Source of the DNA: Clostridiales bacterium
GTDB taxonomy: Bacteria > Bacillota > Clostridia > Christensenellales > CAG-138
Assembly (NCBI GenBank): GCA_004554165.1
Contig: SFNQ01000027.1
Span: 1 to 24,132 of the forward strand
Direction: 5' to 3'
Length of the DNA stretch: 24,132 bases
Both the position numbers and the translations under genes were made by a program. Below the pieces are notes generated by a model. It saw only the letters and a list, made by a program, of their open reading frames with translations, was not told the origin of the DNA and did not search any database. Shown here in pieces: positions 7,003 through 14,263 of this stretch. Numbering within the stretch: position 1 is the first letter of the stretch; the number at the start of each line of letters is the position of its first letter.

Positions 7003-10000
7003 ATGAAGACGACGTTTGTTCAAAAATGGATTTTGCCGGCTCTGCTGGCCCTGCTGGCCCTGCTGCCGCTTTGCGCGTGCGGCGCGTCTTCCGGCGGCAA
7101 GGGGCTGCTGATTACGGAGGTCGTCTCCAGCAACAAGCGCTCCCTGATCGACGAGGCGGTGGGCTCGCCCGACTGGGTGGAGCTTTATAACGATACCGGC
7201 AGCGATATGGATCTGTCCGGCTACGGCCTGTCGGATAATATGCGCGATTTTCACAAATACACCTTTCCGGAGGGCACGGTCATCCGCGCGGGCGAGTATA
7301 TGATCGTTTACGCGGGCGATAACAACGCCGTTGTGGCCACCAGCGTACCCTGCACGGGCTTTGGCCTTTCCAGAAGCGGCGATTATCTTTTTCTGACCGA
7401 TCCCTATTACAACCTCCTTGCGGAGATGCAGATTCCGGCGCTGGTTACGGACCTGTCCTATGCGCGCCGCGGCGATGGAAGCTACGGATATTGCAATGTG
7501 CCGACCCCCGGCGCCGCGAATGTGGATGCGGATATTCAAGATTCCATCGACGGACTGTTCGGAAATCAGGATTTTTCCCTTGTGGTCATCTCCGAGGTCA
7601 TGCCGTCGGACGCGACGGAGGACGGCCCCTGGGTGGAGCTGTACAACGGCTCCGACCAGCCGATGCGGCTGGACAACTACTATATCTCGGATTCCGCGGC
7701 AAACCTCAAGCGCTTCCAGCTGCCGGACGCGGTGATTGCGCCCCACGGCTATGCCCTGGTCCATATGAACGGCCAGAAGACCGGCCGGTATGAGATTGAA
7801 ACCTCCTTTAAGCTGGGCAAAACGGACACCGCGGTATATCTGACCAGCATCGAGGGCGAGCTTGTGAGCGAACTCTCCTGGGAGCTGGACATCCCCTCCG
7901 GCCTGGCGGTGGTGGCGGGCGACGGCGGCCGCTACACGGCCTACGCCACGCCGGGCGCGCCCAACAGCACGGAAACCTTCGATTCCTTTGCCGGCGGCGC
8001 CATGGACCAAAGCGATCCGGTCCGCATCAACGAGGTGCTGCAGAAGAACCTTTACAGCCTTGTGGACAGCGACGGAGACCGGAATGAGTGGATGGAGCTG
8101 TACAACGGCTCCGGGCAGCCCGTTTCGCTGCATGGCTACTTCCTCTCCGATACGCCGGACGATCTGTTCCGCTTTGCGCTGCCGGACGTGACAATGGGCC
8201 CGGGCGAGTACCTTGTGGTCTTCCTTTCGGGAAAGAACCGTACCGAGGGGGAGATTCATGCCTCCTTTGGGCTCAGCGCGGACGAAACCATGCTGTATCT
8301 GACCAATGTGCAGGGGATGCGCACGGATACGCTGCCCCTGCTCGCCGAGGAAAAGCCCAACGTTTCCGTCGGCCGCGACGCATCGGGAAATCTTCGCTAC
8401 TATGCCCAGCCGACGCCGGGGGCCCCAAACGCCAACGGGTTTGAAACAGCCGATTCGATCGGCTTTTTCAATAGTAAAGGCGTCTATATCGCCGAGGTAA
8501 GCGCCGCCGGTGCGGCAAAGAGCGGCGCGAACGACTGGGTGGAGCTGTACAACGGCGGAGAGAGCCCCGTGGATCTGTCCGGCTGGTATCTGTCCGACAG
8601 CCTGAAGGATACGAAAAAATGGCAGTTTCCTGCGGGAACCGTCATTGCGCCGGGCGGCTATTTTGTCGTGGAGGCCACGGGCCACGAAAGCCGCTGGAAG
8701 GAGGGCGTAGCCACCTTTGGCGTCTCCGCCTCCGGCGAAACCATGGTGCTGTCCGACGCTGCCGGAGAAATTGTGGATGTGTTTGAAACCGGGGTGCTCT
8801 CCGCGGGCCTGAGCTCCGGGCGCATCGAGGGCGATGTGAACACGGAGCGCGTGTTCTTTACCACGCCCACCCGGGGAAGGGCCAATGCGTCCAGCACGCG
8901 CGCGGGCTATGCGTCCCAGCCCCAGTTCTCGGAAACCGGGCTGTATCAGAGCGAGCCGCTGCTGGTGAAGATTACCGCCGCTTCGCCGGACGCAACAATC
9001 TATTACACCACAAACGGCGCAACGCCTACCAAAAGCTCCAATCTGTATACGGGTGCGGTGAACGTTTCCAAAACCATGGTTTTGCGGGCCGTGGCTTATC
9101 AGGACGGCATGCTGCCCAGCGAGGTGACGACCGCGACCTACATTTTCGAGGAGCAGCACACCCTGCCGGTGGTGACCATCGCCATGAACCCGGACGACTT
9201 TCATACTGTCTCCAACGCCACAAAGACGGAGAAGCCGGAGCGGGCGGCCCAGATCTCCTACTATGAGGCGAACGGGCAGCTGGGCGTGAGCTTCCCGGCG
9301 GGGCTCAAAGCCAAGGGCCAGGGGACCATCGGCTATGCGCAGAAATCCTTCACGCTCTCGCTGCGGGGCAGCTACGGCCGCTCCAGCGTGACCTATCCCT
9401 TTTTTGAGGACTGCGCGTTTACCACCTTTTCCTCGCTGGTGCTGCGCAACAGCGGCCAGGACTACGGCAAGGCCCGCATCCGGGACGCCCTGTTTTCGCG
9501 CATGATGAAGGGGATGAACCTGGACTATGCGGAAACCCGCCCGGTGGCGGTCTATATCAACGGCCGCTATTGGGGCCTCTATGATTTCAATGAGGATCTC
9601 AACTCCGAGTATCTGGAAACGCATTACGGCGTGGACTCCGACACGGTGGACTTTGTCAAGCGCAATGCAACGCAACTCAAGGGCTCCAACAAGGGCTACC
9701 TTGCCGCGCGCAGGTTCGGCCAGAACCAGGATCTTTCGGACGACGCGCTCTTTGCCCAGTTTGCCGAGATGGTGGACGTGGCCTACTGTACGGATTACAT
9801 CATCGCGCAGACCTTTATCATCAACTCGGATATGTTCAACCAGAAGTTCTGGCACTCCGCGGACAATACCGTCAAATGGCGGCCGGTGTTCTACGATCTG
9901 GACTGGGGCCTCAACGAGGATTCCAGCACCAAGCGTTCGCTCTTTGCGGCTTATTTCTCCGTGGAGGGAATTCCCTCGCGGGACGGTTCGCTGACGAACC

Positions 10001-10323
10001 TTGACGTATTCGTAGGCCTCAAGAAGAACGCCGCCTGGCGGGAGATGTTCATCGAACGCTATGTGGAGCTGCTTTGTACGCAGCTGTCCAGCGAGCGCAT
10101 TACGGCGCTCTTTGACGGAATGGTAGCGGAGATGGAACCGGAGATGGAGCGGCACATCCAGCGCTGGGGAAACCCTTCCAGCGTCTCGGCCTGGCGTACG
10201 CACATCGAAAAGCTGCGCAAAAAGCTGCAGGAGCGCCCGGCGGCCGCCCTGGAAAACCTCCAGAGCTATTTCCGCCTGAGCGACGAGTATCTGAACGGGC
10301 TTGTGGCAAAATACTCTCAATAA
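7003..10323 (+). CDS. Surface lipoprotein with four lamin-tail domains and a CotH kinase domain
   Basis: This 1106-residue exported protein starts at ATG 7003, with AGGAG at 6991-6995. The N-terminus is basic, then hydrophobic, ending PLCACGASS. This is a likely lipobox, so membrane-anchored. Four lamin-tail (LTD) modules follow, starting near residues 34, 192, 340 and 494. Each has I/V-x-E-V, then DWVELYN or a variant, a G-x-x-L/I-S-D motif and P-x-x-x-I/M-x-P/A-G. Around residues 645-716 is a chitobiase-like beta module (ATIYYTTNGATPT). From about 720 to 1075 is a CotH domain with KSFTLSLRGSYG, ALFSRMM, GLYDFNEDLN and YDLDWGL (964-970), the probable metal-binding aspartates. CotH proteins phosphorylate spore-coat proteins in Bacillus. 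LTD-fused forms are widespread in clostridia, and their targets are unknown. Substrate and spore link are not established here. Confidence 0.88.
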   Translation: MKTTFVQKWILPALLALLALLPLCACGASSGGKGLLITEVVSSNKRSLIDEAVGSPDWVELYNDTGSDMDLSGYGLSDNMRDFHKYTFPEGTVIRAGEYMIVYAGDNNAVVATSVPCTGFGLSRSGDYLFLTDPYYNLLAEMQIPALVTDLSYARRGDGSYGYCNVPTPGAANVDADIQDSIDGLFGNQDFSLVVISEVMPSDATEDGPWVELYNGSDQPMRLDNYYISDSAANLKRFQLPDAVIAPHGYALVHMNGQKTGRYEIETSFKLGKTDTAVYLTSIEGELVSELSWELDIPSGLAVVAGDGGRYTAYATPGAPNSTETFDSFAGGAMDQSDPVRINEVLQKNLYSLVDSDGDRNEWMELYNGSGQPVSLHGYFLSDTPDDLFRFALPDVTMGPGEYLVVFLSGKNRTEGEIHASFGLSADETMLYLTNVQGMRTDTLPLLAEEKPNVSVGRDASGNLRYYAQPTPGAPNANGFETADSIGFFNSKGVYIAEVSAAGAAKSGANDWVELYNGGESPVDLSGWYLSDSLKDTKKWQFPAGTVIAPGGYFVVEATGHESRWKEGVATFGVSASGETMVLSDAAGEIVDVFETGVLSAGLSSGRIEGDVNTERVFFTTPTRGRANASSTRAGYASQPQFSETGLYQSEPLLVKITAASPDATIYYTTNGATPTKSSNLYTGAVNVSKTMVLRAVAYQDGMLPSEVTTATYIFEEQHTLPVVTIAMNPDDFHTVSNATKTEKPERAAQISYYEANGQLGVSFPAGLKAKGQGTIGYAQKSFTLSLRGSYGRSSVTYPFFEDCAFTTFSSLVLRNSGQDYGKARIRDALFSRMMKGMNLDYAETRPVAVYINGRYWGLYDFNEDLNSEYLETHYGVDSDTVDFVKRNATQLKGSNKGYLAARRFGQNQDLSDDALFAQFAEMVDVAYCTDYIIAQTFIINSDMFNQKFWHSADNTVKWRPVFYDLDWGLNEDSSTKRSLFAAYFSVEGIPSRDGSLTNLDVFVGLKKNAAWREMFIERYVELLCTQLSSERITALFDGMVAEMEPEMERHIQRWGNPSSVSAWRTHIEKLRKKLQERPAAALENLQSYFRLSDEYLNGLVAKYSQ

Positions 10324-10383
10324 ATACCGAAACAGACCCGCTTTCCCTCAATAAAAGCACCGCCGTCTGCGCAGAATAGGAGC

Positions 10384-10761
10384 ATGCTGTATGTCATCCT
10401 GTTCGTCGTGGGCGGCTGTTTTTATGTGGTGCTGGAGCTGTTCTGGCGCGGCCGCAGCCATATTTCCATGGCGTTGGCGGGGGGAAGCTGCCTCGTGCTC
10501 CTGTACGGCGTGCTCACCTATTTCCCCGCGCTGCCGCTGCTGGTTCGTGCCGCTGTGGGCGCGCTCATTATCACGGCGGTGGAGTTTGTTACGGGCGCGG
10601 TGGTCAACGTGCGGATGGGCCTGCGCGTGTGGGACTATTCCTCGTTGCCCTACAACTGCTATGGCCAGATTTGCCTGTACTATTCGCTGCTGTGGATGCT
10701 GCTGTGCGTACCCGTGGCAGTGCTGGTGGACATGGTATCCGGCTATGTGGCGCGCACCTGA
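10384..10761 (+). CDS. Small CmpB-family (ABC transporter type IV-like) membrane protein
   Basis: This 125-residue protein has about four hydrophobic segments (LYVILFVVGGCFYVV; ALAGGSCLVLLYGVL; AAVGALIITAVEFV; LLWMLLCVPVAVLV). It carries the CmpB-family signature VWDYSSLPYNCYGQICL, followed by SLLW. Family members are annotated as putative ABC-transporter permeases, but no ATPase is nearby and no function is proven. The ATG at 10384 has AGGAG only one base upstream, which is too close for efficient initiation, so either expression is low or a downstream codon is used. It follows the lipoprotein gene after 60 bases and may be cotranscribed. Confidence 0.75.
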   Translation: MLYVILFVVGGCFYVVLELFWRGRSHISMALAGGSCLVLLYGVLTYFPALPLLVRAAVGALIITAVEFVTGAVVNVRMGLRVWDYSSLPYNCYGQICLYYSLLWMLLCVPVAVLVDMVSGYVART

Positions 10762-10877
10762 AGTTATGGTACGGCTGCCTCGAAAACTGATTTGAAAGCG
10801 CCTTTCGCCGCCCGGACCCCCTTTGATATCTCCGGCGGGAAGCGCTCATTCCGCCAGGCAACAGAGTTTTGCGCTCG

Positions 10878-11121
10878 GAAGCGGCCCAAGGTCGCTTCAA
10901 AGTGTCGAAAAAGTGGCCGAGCGCCACTTTTTCGAGCTTTCACAGGTTTTGCCTCTCGCATTCGCTCCCGGGCGGCAAAACCTGCAAAGCACGAAAACCT
11001 CTGGGTTTTCGTCCGTTCTGACGCACATGTCGTCAGAGCCGGATTGCACATAAGGGGCTGCGGCCCCTTATCAACCCCGGGGTTTTTCGACAGGCTGAAG
11101 CGGCCCAAGGCCGCTTTTTTT
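10878..11121. repeat. Hairpin-array element bounded by imperfect inverted repeats
   Basis: This lies in a 454-base gene-free stretch (10762-11215). Eight inverted repeats follow one another: 10878-10898 (9 bp), 10905-10935 (13 bp, loop 5), 10943-10984 (11 bp), 10991-11012 (9 bp), 11015-11039 (9 bp), 11050-11071 (9 bp), 11073-11084 (palindrome AACCCCGGGGTT) and 11098-11116 (8 bp). The outer arms also pair at a larger scale: about 34 bases from 10879 match the reverse complement of 11083-11116 at roughly 27 positions. The first and last hairpins share GAAGCGGCCCAAGG as a direct repeat. It could be a MITE-like or REP-like element, a structured RNA, or stacked terminators. No convincing protein is encoded. 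Confidence 0.7.
11098..11121 (+). terminator. Rho-independent terminator at the end of the hairpin element
   Basis: AAGCGGCC, loop CAA, GGCCGCTT, then a run of T to 11121. This is a strong GC stem with T-tract reading on the plus strand. It would separate the upstream surface-protein genes from ruvC. Confidence 0.8.
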
Positions 11122-11156
11122 GACGCCCCGGCGCGTGGGAATCTCCCCCGCGATTG

Positions 11157-11185
11157 TTTACACTGGAATCAATTCGTGCTATACT
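11157..11185 (+). promoter_or_regulatory. Promoter of the ruvCAB operon
   Basis: TTTACA (11157-11162), 17 bases, TATACT (11180-11185), with an extended TGC just before the -10. This is near-consensus. I saw no LexA-type box (GAAC-N4-GTTC) around it, so SOS control is not evident. Confidence 0.8.
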
Positions 11186-11215
11186 ATCATGGAATAATTA
11201 TGTAGGGTGATATGC

Positions 11216-11713
11216 TTGCGGATATTGGGGATTGATCCCGGTTATGCCATTTTGGGCTACGGAGTCGTGGACGCGCAGGGCGGCAAAAGCAGCGTCGTGG
11301 ACTATGGCGTGATCGAAACCGCCGCAGGCGAACCCTTCCCCGAGCGGCTGGAAAAGCTCTATGCCGGAACGCGGCAGCTCATCGGCCTGCACAAGCCCGA
11401 TCAGGCGGTGTTCGAGGAGCTGTTCTTTTACCGCAATACCACCACCGCGATTTCCGTCGGCGCGGGGCGGGGGGTGGCGTTGCTTGCGGCGCAGCAGGCT
11501 GGGATCCCGCTCTATGAGTATACGCCCATGCAGATCAAGCTTGCCGTCACGGGAAACGGCCATGCGGACAAGCATGCCGTGCAGCAGATGGTCAAGCTCC
11601 TTCTGGGGCTTTCCCAAATTCCAAAGCCGGACGACGCGGCGGACGCGCTGGCCTGCGCACTCTGCCACGCCAGCACCATCGGCCCTGCGGCGGAGGAATA
11701 CCGCATCAAATAA
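11216..11713 (+). CDS. ruvC: Holliday junction resolvase RuvC
   Basis: RuvC is the endonuclease that cuts Holliday junctions together with RuvAB. I chose TTG 11216 because it gives the family N-terminus MRILGIDPG and follows AGGGTGA by about six bases; GTG 11207 overlaps that ribosome site. The acidic catalytic residues are visible: D7 (GIDPG), E67 (VFEELFF), and D140 and D143 (DAADALA). Also typical are RNTTTAISVGAGRG and TGNGHADKHAVQQMV. At 165 residues the length is normal. It is the first gene of ruvC-ruvA-ruvB-orf-proS, behind a strong promoter and 25 bases before ruvA. Confidence 0.96.
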   Translation: MRILGIDPGYAILGYGVVDAQGGKSSVVDYGVIETAAGEPFPERLEKLYAGTRQLIGLHKPDQAVFEELFFYRNTTTAISVGAGRGVALLAAQQAGIPLYEYTPMQIKLAVTGNGHADKHAVQQMVKLLLGLSQIPKPDDAADALACALCHASTIGPAAEEYRIK

Positions 11714-11738
11714 GAACGCAGACGGAGGAGTTGCCGCT

Positions 11739-12323
11739 TTGTACGCATATATTCGCGGAACCGTGACCGATTGTCAGACCGACCGCGCCATCGTCGAGGC
11801 GGCGGGCGTGGGTTACGAGCTGCTTTGCAGCGCGATGACGCTCAAGCGCCTTGCCCCTGGCGGCGAAGCCCGGCTTTTTACGCACCTGTACCTGGCGGAC
11901 GGCGTAATGGCGCTCTACGGGTTTTACGATACGGCGGAGCGGGATATGTTCCGCCGCCTGCTCAGCGTTACGCGGGTTGGCCCGAAGCTGGCGCTTGCCG
12001 TGCTTTCCCACCTGACGCCGCAGGACGTGGCGGCGGCAATCGTGACGGATAACGCCAAGGCCTTTGACCATGTGCCCGGCATGGGGCGCAAAACGGCGCA
12101 GCGCGTGCTGCTGGAGCTCAAGGAGCATGTACGCACGGAGGAAATGCTGGGCGGCGGCGCGGCCGGGCTGCCGGCGGCGGAGGACTTTCGCGCAGAGGCT
12201 GTGGCCGCGCTGGTTTCGCTGGGCTACGACGGGCTGTCCGCCTCGCGCGCCGTCACTGCCGTCGGGGAAGCGGACAGCGTGGAAACGTTGATTACAAAGG
12301 CGCTCCGCTCGCTGGCCAAATAA
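11739..12323 (+). CDS. ruvA: Holliday junction DNA helicase subunit RuvA
   Basis: RuvA binds the four-way junction and loads the RuvB motor. The start is TTG 11739 (MYAYIRGTVTD), with GGAGGAG at 11724-11730. The 194-residue protein shows an N-terminal OB-fold (IVEAAGVGYELLC; LYGFYDTAERDMFRRLL) and two helix-hairpin-helix motifs (VTRVGPKLALAVLS and VPGMGRKTAQRVLLEL). The C-terminal three-helix domain contacts RuvB (AVAALVSLGYDGLSASRAV). Length is normal. It is in the same operon as ruvC and ruvB, 63 bases before ruvB. Confidence 0.96.
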   Translation: MYAYIRGTVTDCQTDRAIVEAAGVGYELLCSAMTLKRLAPGGEARLFTHLYLADGVMALYGFYDTAERDMFRRLLSVTRVGPKLALAVLSHLTPQDVAAAIVTDNAKAFDHVPGMGRKTAQRVLLELKEHVRTEEMLGGGAAGLPAAEDFRAEAVAALVSLGYDGLSASRAVTAVGEADSVETLITKALRSLAK

Positions 12324-12386
12324 CCGTACAGTCACCGGGCGCGCCTTCCGGCCATGCGGGGGCGGCCCTTCCGACAGGGAGATTCT

Positions 12387-13406
12387 ATGGAGGACAGGCT
12401 CATCTCCTCGTCCATGCGCGAGGAGGATGCAAAAACCGAATACAGCCTGCGGCCGCACAACCTCGATTCCTACATCGGGCAGGATGCGGTCAAGGAGCAT
12501 ATGCGCATCTATATCGAGGCGGCGAAGAACCGGGGCGAACCGCTGGATCATGCCCTGCTCTACGGGCCGCCGGGCCTTGGCAAGACCACGCTTGCGGGCA
12601 TCATTGCCAACGAAATGGACGTTTCGCTGCGGGTCACCAGCGGCCCCGCCATTTCCCATGCGGGCGACCTTGCGGCGCTGCTTACGAATCTTTCGCCGGG
12701 CGATGTGCTCTTTATCGATGAGATTCACCGCCTGAACGCCAACGTCGAAGAGGTGCTCTACCCGGCCATGGAGGATTTTGCGCTGGATATCATCATCGGC
12801 AAGGGGCCGTCCGCCCGCAGCATCCGTCTGGACCTGCCCCGTTTTACGCTGGTGGGCGCCACCACGCGCATGGGCATGCTGACCTCGCCGCTGCGGGATC
12901 GCTTCGGCATCAAGGAGCAGCTGGAGCTGTACTCCGTGGAGGCCCTGACCACCATCGTCACCCGCAGCGCGGAGATCCTGCGCATTGCGGTGGATGACGA
13001 GGGCGCGGTGGAGATCGCTTCCCGGGCCCGGGGGACGCCGCGCATCGCCAACCGGCTGCTCCGGCGCGTTCGCGATTTTGCGGAGGTGCGCGCAGGCGGC
13101 GTGATCGATCTTGCGGCGGCGCAGGAGGGGCTTTCCATGCTTGCCATCGACGAACTGGGGCTTGACGCGGTGGACCGCCGCATGCTGGAGACCATGATCG
13201 TCAAGTTTGAGGGCCGTCCCGTGGGCCTTGACACCATCGCCGCAGCCACCGGCGAGGACGCGACCACCATTGAGGACGTTTACGAGCCGTACCTGCTGCA
13301 GCTCGGCTTTATCGCAAGAACCCCCCGCGGGCGCATCGTCATGCCCGCAGGCTACCGGCATATGAACTATGTGCCGCGGCAGGAACAGACAAAACTGGAG
13401 GTATGA
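12387..13406 (+). CDS. ruvB: Holliday junction branch migration ATPase RuvB
   Basis: RuvB is the AAA+ ring motor that drives branch migration with RuvA. The start is ATG 12387 (MEDRLISSSMREED), behind AGGGAG. Walker A GPPGLGKTT is at residues 60-68 and Walker B DEIH at 111-114. The sensor and arginine-finger regions read LVGATTRMGMLTSPLRDRFG. The winged-helix C-terminus ends with FIARTPRGRIVMPAGYRHM. The 339-residue length is normal. The final TGA overlaps an ATG at 13403, but the next gene more likely begins at 13412. Confidence 0.97.
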   Translation: MEDRLISSSMREEDAKTEYSLRPHNLDSYIGQDAVKEHMRIYIEAAKNRGEPLDHALLYGPPGLGKTTLAGIIANEMDVSLRVTSGPAISHAGDLAALLTNLSPGDVLFIDEIHRLNANVEEVLYPAMEDFALDIIIGKGPSARSIRLDLPRFTLVGATTRMGMLTSPLRDRFGIKEQLELYSVEALTTIVTRSAEILRIAVDDEGAVEIASRARGTPRIANRLLRRVRDFAEVRAGGVIDLAAAQEGLSMLAIDELGLDAVDRRMLETMIVKFEGRPVGLDTIAAATGEDATTIEDVYEPYLLQLGFIARTPRGRIVMPAGYRHMNYVPRQEQTKLEV

Positions 13407-13411
13407 ACCCC

Positions 13412-14263
13412 ATGCGCAAGAAGGATTTATTGAGGCTCTATGAGGAACAGCGGGCAAAGATCGCGCAGCTCGAGGAGTGCGTTAAGACGCAGGACGGGCT
13501 GATCGACGGCTACCGCGCCCGGGAGGCGGCGGTGGTTTCCGTTCTGGCCAGCGCGCAGGAGACGGCGAAGCAGCGCGTTGAGGCGGCGGAGCGGCGGGCA
13601 GGCGAGCTGGAGCGCGAGGCGCAGCGGAAAGCGGAGGAGATTGAGCGGCAGGCGCGGGCGGAGAGCGAGCGCATCCTCGCCGGGGCGAAGGAGGACGTGG
13701 CCGAATACCAGGCGGCGATCGACCGCTACAACGCGGCGCTGGAAACCGCCGCAGAGGAGGCCGCGGAGAACGCCCGGCGCTTTGCCAGTTTTGCCAGAGG
13801 ACGGAAACTGCGCGAGGCGCAGATCGCCCAGGACGCGGCGGCCTTTCCCTGCGCCCAGCCGCAGGCGGAGGCCATAGAACTGCCGGATGCGGCGGGGGAT
13901 CCCGCGCAACTGATGCGGAATATCTACCGCATTGAGAACCGGGTTTTGCCGGATTCCGTGGTGGGCGGCATGCAGCCGCAGCCGGACGAAATGCCGGAGC
14001 CCGATTTCCTGCGGGAACCGGCTCCCGCGGACCAGCCGGCGGCCGCGCCCGCCCCCGCGCCGGAGCCGGAGGAGGCCGCGCCCCGCTCTCTTGCGGAGGT
14101 TCACGCGGAATCCGTTGTGGACAAGCTGATGGAGGAGCGGCCTGTGGTACAGACCGTGGCGGCGGTGCTGGAGGACAACACAATCGCAGCGGACGAGGAG
14201 GATATCTCGCTCGACGCGCTGCTGGAAGAGATCATAAGGTCAGGAGAGCAAAACGATGGCTAA
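13412..14263 (+). CDS. Unrecognised coiled-coil protein between ruvB and proS
   Basis: I do not recognise a family. About residues 1-130 are a charged coiled coil (LYEEQRAKIAQLEE; ERRAGELEREAQRKAEEIER) without a signal peptide or membrane segment. A short basic patch (FARGRKLREAQ) follows, then a segment with MRNIYRIENRVLPDSVV. Next is a proline-alanine linker (PAAAPAPAPEPEEAAP), and then an acidic helical C-terminus (EEDISLDALLEEIIRSGE). This resembles cytoplasmic scaffold or DivIVA-like proteins in shape only. I chose ATG 13412 because GGAGG (13397-13401) is 10 bases away; ATG 13403 is only one base from it. The 3' end overlaps proS by 8 bases, so it is translated as part of the operon. Confidence 0.8.
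   Translation: MRKKDLLRLYEEQRAKIAQLEECVKTQDGLIDGYRAREAAVVSVLASAQETAKQRVEAAERRAGELEREAQRKAEEIERQARAESERILAGAKEDVAEYQAAIDRYNAALETAAEEAAENARRFASFARGRKLREAQIAQDAAAFPCAQPQAEAIELPDAAGDPAQLMRNIYRIENRVLPDSVVGGMQPQPDEMPEPDFLREPAPADQPAAAPAPAPEPEEAAPRSLAEVHAESVVDKLMEERPVVQTVAAVLEDNTIAADEEDISLDALLEEIIRSGEQNDG

Noticed and set aside
6961..10320. A 1119-codon open frame on the minus strand, opposite the lipoprotein gene
   Set aside because: It mirrors the real gene almost exactly. It has no recognisable domain and its histidine- and arginine-rich composition is typical of antisense frames in GC-rich DNA. The plus strand has clear LTD and CotH motifs.
10792..11205. A 137-codon open frame across the hairpin element
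   Set aside because: It runs through eight inverted repeats and a terminator, lacks a ribosome site and resembles no protein family. The structure is better explained at the nucleic-acid level.
11140..11215. LexA (SOS) box upstream of ruvC
   Set aside because: I looked for GAAC-N4-GTTC near the promoter and did not find it.
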